6,067 nucleotides of DNA, from the NCBI GenBank assembly GCA_047620505.1, contig JBLHKS010000321.1:1-6067 (forward strand). The letters run 5' to 3'. Of the stretch, positions 5,874 through 6,067 are shown in pieces; the first letter of the stretch is position 1; the number at the start of each line of letters is the position of its first letter. A program made the position numbers and the translations under genes. Source of the DNA: JBLHKS01 sp047620505. Its GTDB lineage: Bacteria > Verrucomicrobiota > Verrucomicrobiia > Verrucomicrobiales > DEV007. The notes under the pieces are model-generated. The model was not told the DNA's origin. It worked only from the letters and a program-made list of their open reading frames with translations, and searched no databases.

Positions 5874-6067
5874 ATGAGAGCATCCCTCAGATATAATGGG
5901 AAACTTTCCTATGAACGATTCAGGCCGTTCTTTGAAGCTTCAGTCGAAGTGAATGACGCTCTGGCACTATATGTTCGGGGAGATTTGGAGAAACAGTTTA
6001 CAATATCCTGCGCTAAGACGAAACTCGTATTGGTCGAAGAGATTAATCTTGGCACACGCGAATGGAC
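5874..6067 (+). CDS. Unrecognised protein, N-terminal part (runs off right edge)
   Basis: The frame is open from ATG 5874 through the window end (64 full codons, no stop). The translation begins MRASLRYNGKLSYERFRPFFEASVE and contains ALALYVRGDLEKQFTISC and TKLVLVEEINLG. This is a mixed composition with alternating hydrophobic and charged residues, as expected of a soluble folded protein rather than chance translation. I recognise no domain. The purine-rich run AAAAAGAGA directly before the ATG is too close to be a standard ribosome site. The in-phase frame extends back only to 5835, so the start is constrained to this region. It follows the PIN-partner-membrane genes on the same strand but after a 261-bp gap, so it is probably a separate transcript. 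Confidence 0.45.
   Translation, partial: MRASLRYNGKLSYERFRPFFEASVEVNDALALYVRGDLEKQFTISCAKTKLVLVEEINLGTREW

Noticed and set aside
5735..5896. 53-codon frame starting at GTG, overlapping the right-edge frame by 23 nt
   Set aside because: It has no ATG and no good ribosome site; the open stretch (5711-5896) is short enough to occur by chance in this less GC-rich region.
5899..5909. Small inverted repeat GGAAACTTTCC
   Set aside because: The 5-bp arms with a 1-nt centre lie inside the right-edge open frame; they are too short to form a stable hairpin and have no context suggesting an operator.

Overview
The window most likely comes from a Verrucomicrobiota or Planctomycetota (PVC superphylum) chromosome. 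The two strongest indicators are a secreted SHD1-DUF1549-DUF1553 protein and a Tat-exported Gfo/Idh/MocA oxidoreductase. Both families are greatly expanded in these phyla. The exact phylum is inferred from gene content; there is no rRNA or other marker gene here.

Layout. Positions 1-2058 (minus strand) hold the N-terminal 686 codons of a secreted DUF1549/DUF1553 protein that runs off the left edge. A 138-bp divergent spacer separates it from a plus-strand gene for an exported two-haem c-type cytochrome (2197-2835). That gene converges on a Tat-signal Gfo/Idh/MocA oxidoreductase (4273-2909, minus strand). The 73-bp convergent gap holds a strong hairpin whose T-rich flank points in the oxidoreductase direction. 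These three genes are GC-rich and read as ordinary PVC envelope and catabolic genes: two CxxCH-containing exported proteins that may take part in extracytoplasmic electron transfer or polymer degradation, and an exported sugar-type dehydrogenase.

From about 4360 onward the sequence changes character. Base composition becomes visibly less GC-rich and all genes are on the plus strand. A VapC-like PIN-domain protein (4561-5037) overlaps a small helical, charged protein (5027-5245) that resembles the partner usually found beside this PIN subfamily. This is a probable toxin-antitoxin pair with the toxin gene first. A small unrecognised membrane protein (5280-5612) follows closely. After a 261-bp stretch with hairpins but no convincing gene, an unrecognised open frame (5874 to the edge) runs off the right end. 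This right-hand third looks like an accessory insertion or island, although no integrase, transposase, tRNA or direct repeat is visible to mark its borders.

I see no rRNA, tRNA, CRISPR array or insertion sequence. The most noteworthy points are the toxin-first PIN/partner pair with its possible third gene, the SHD1 domain at the front of the DUF1549/DUF1553 protein, and the uncharacterised right end. I did not find a clearly new biological system.
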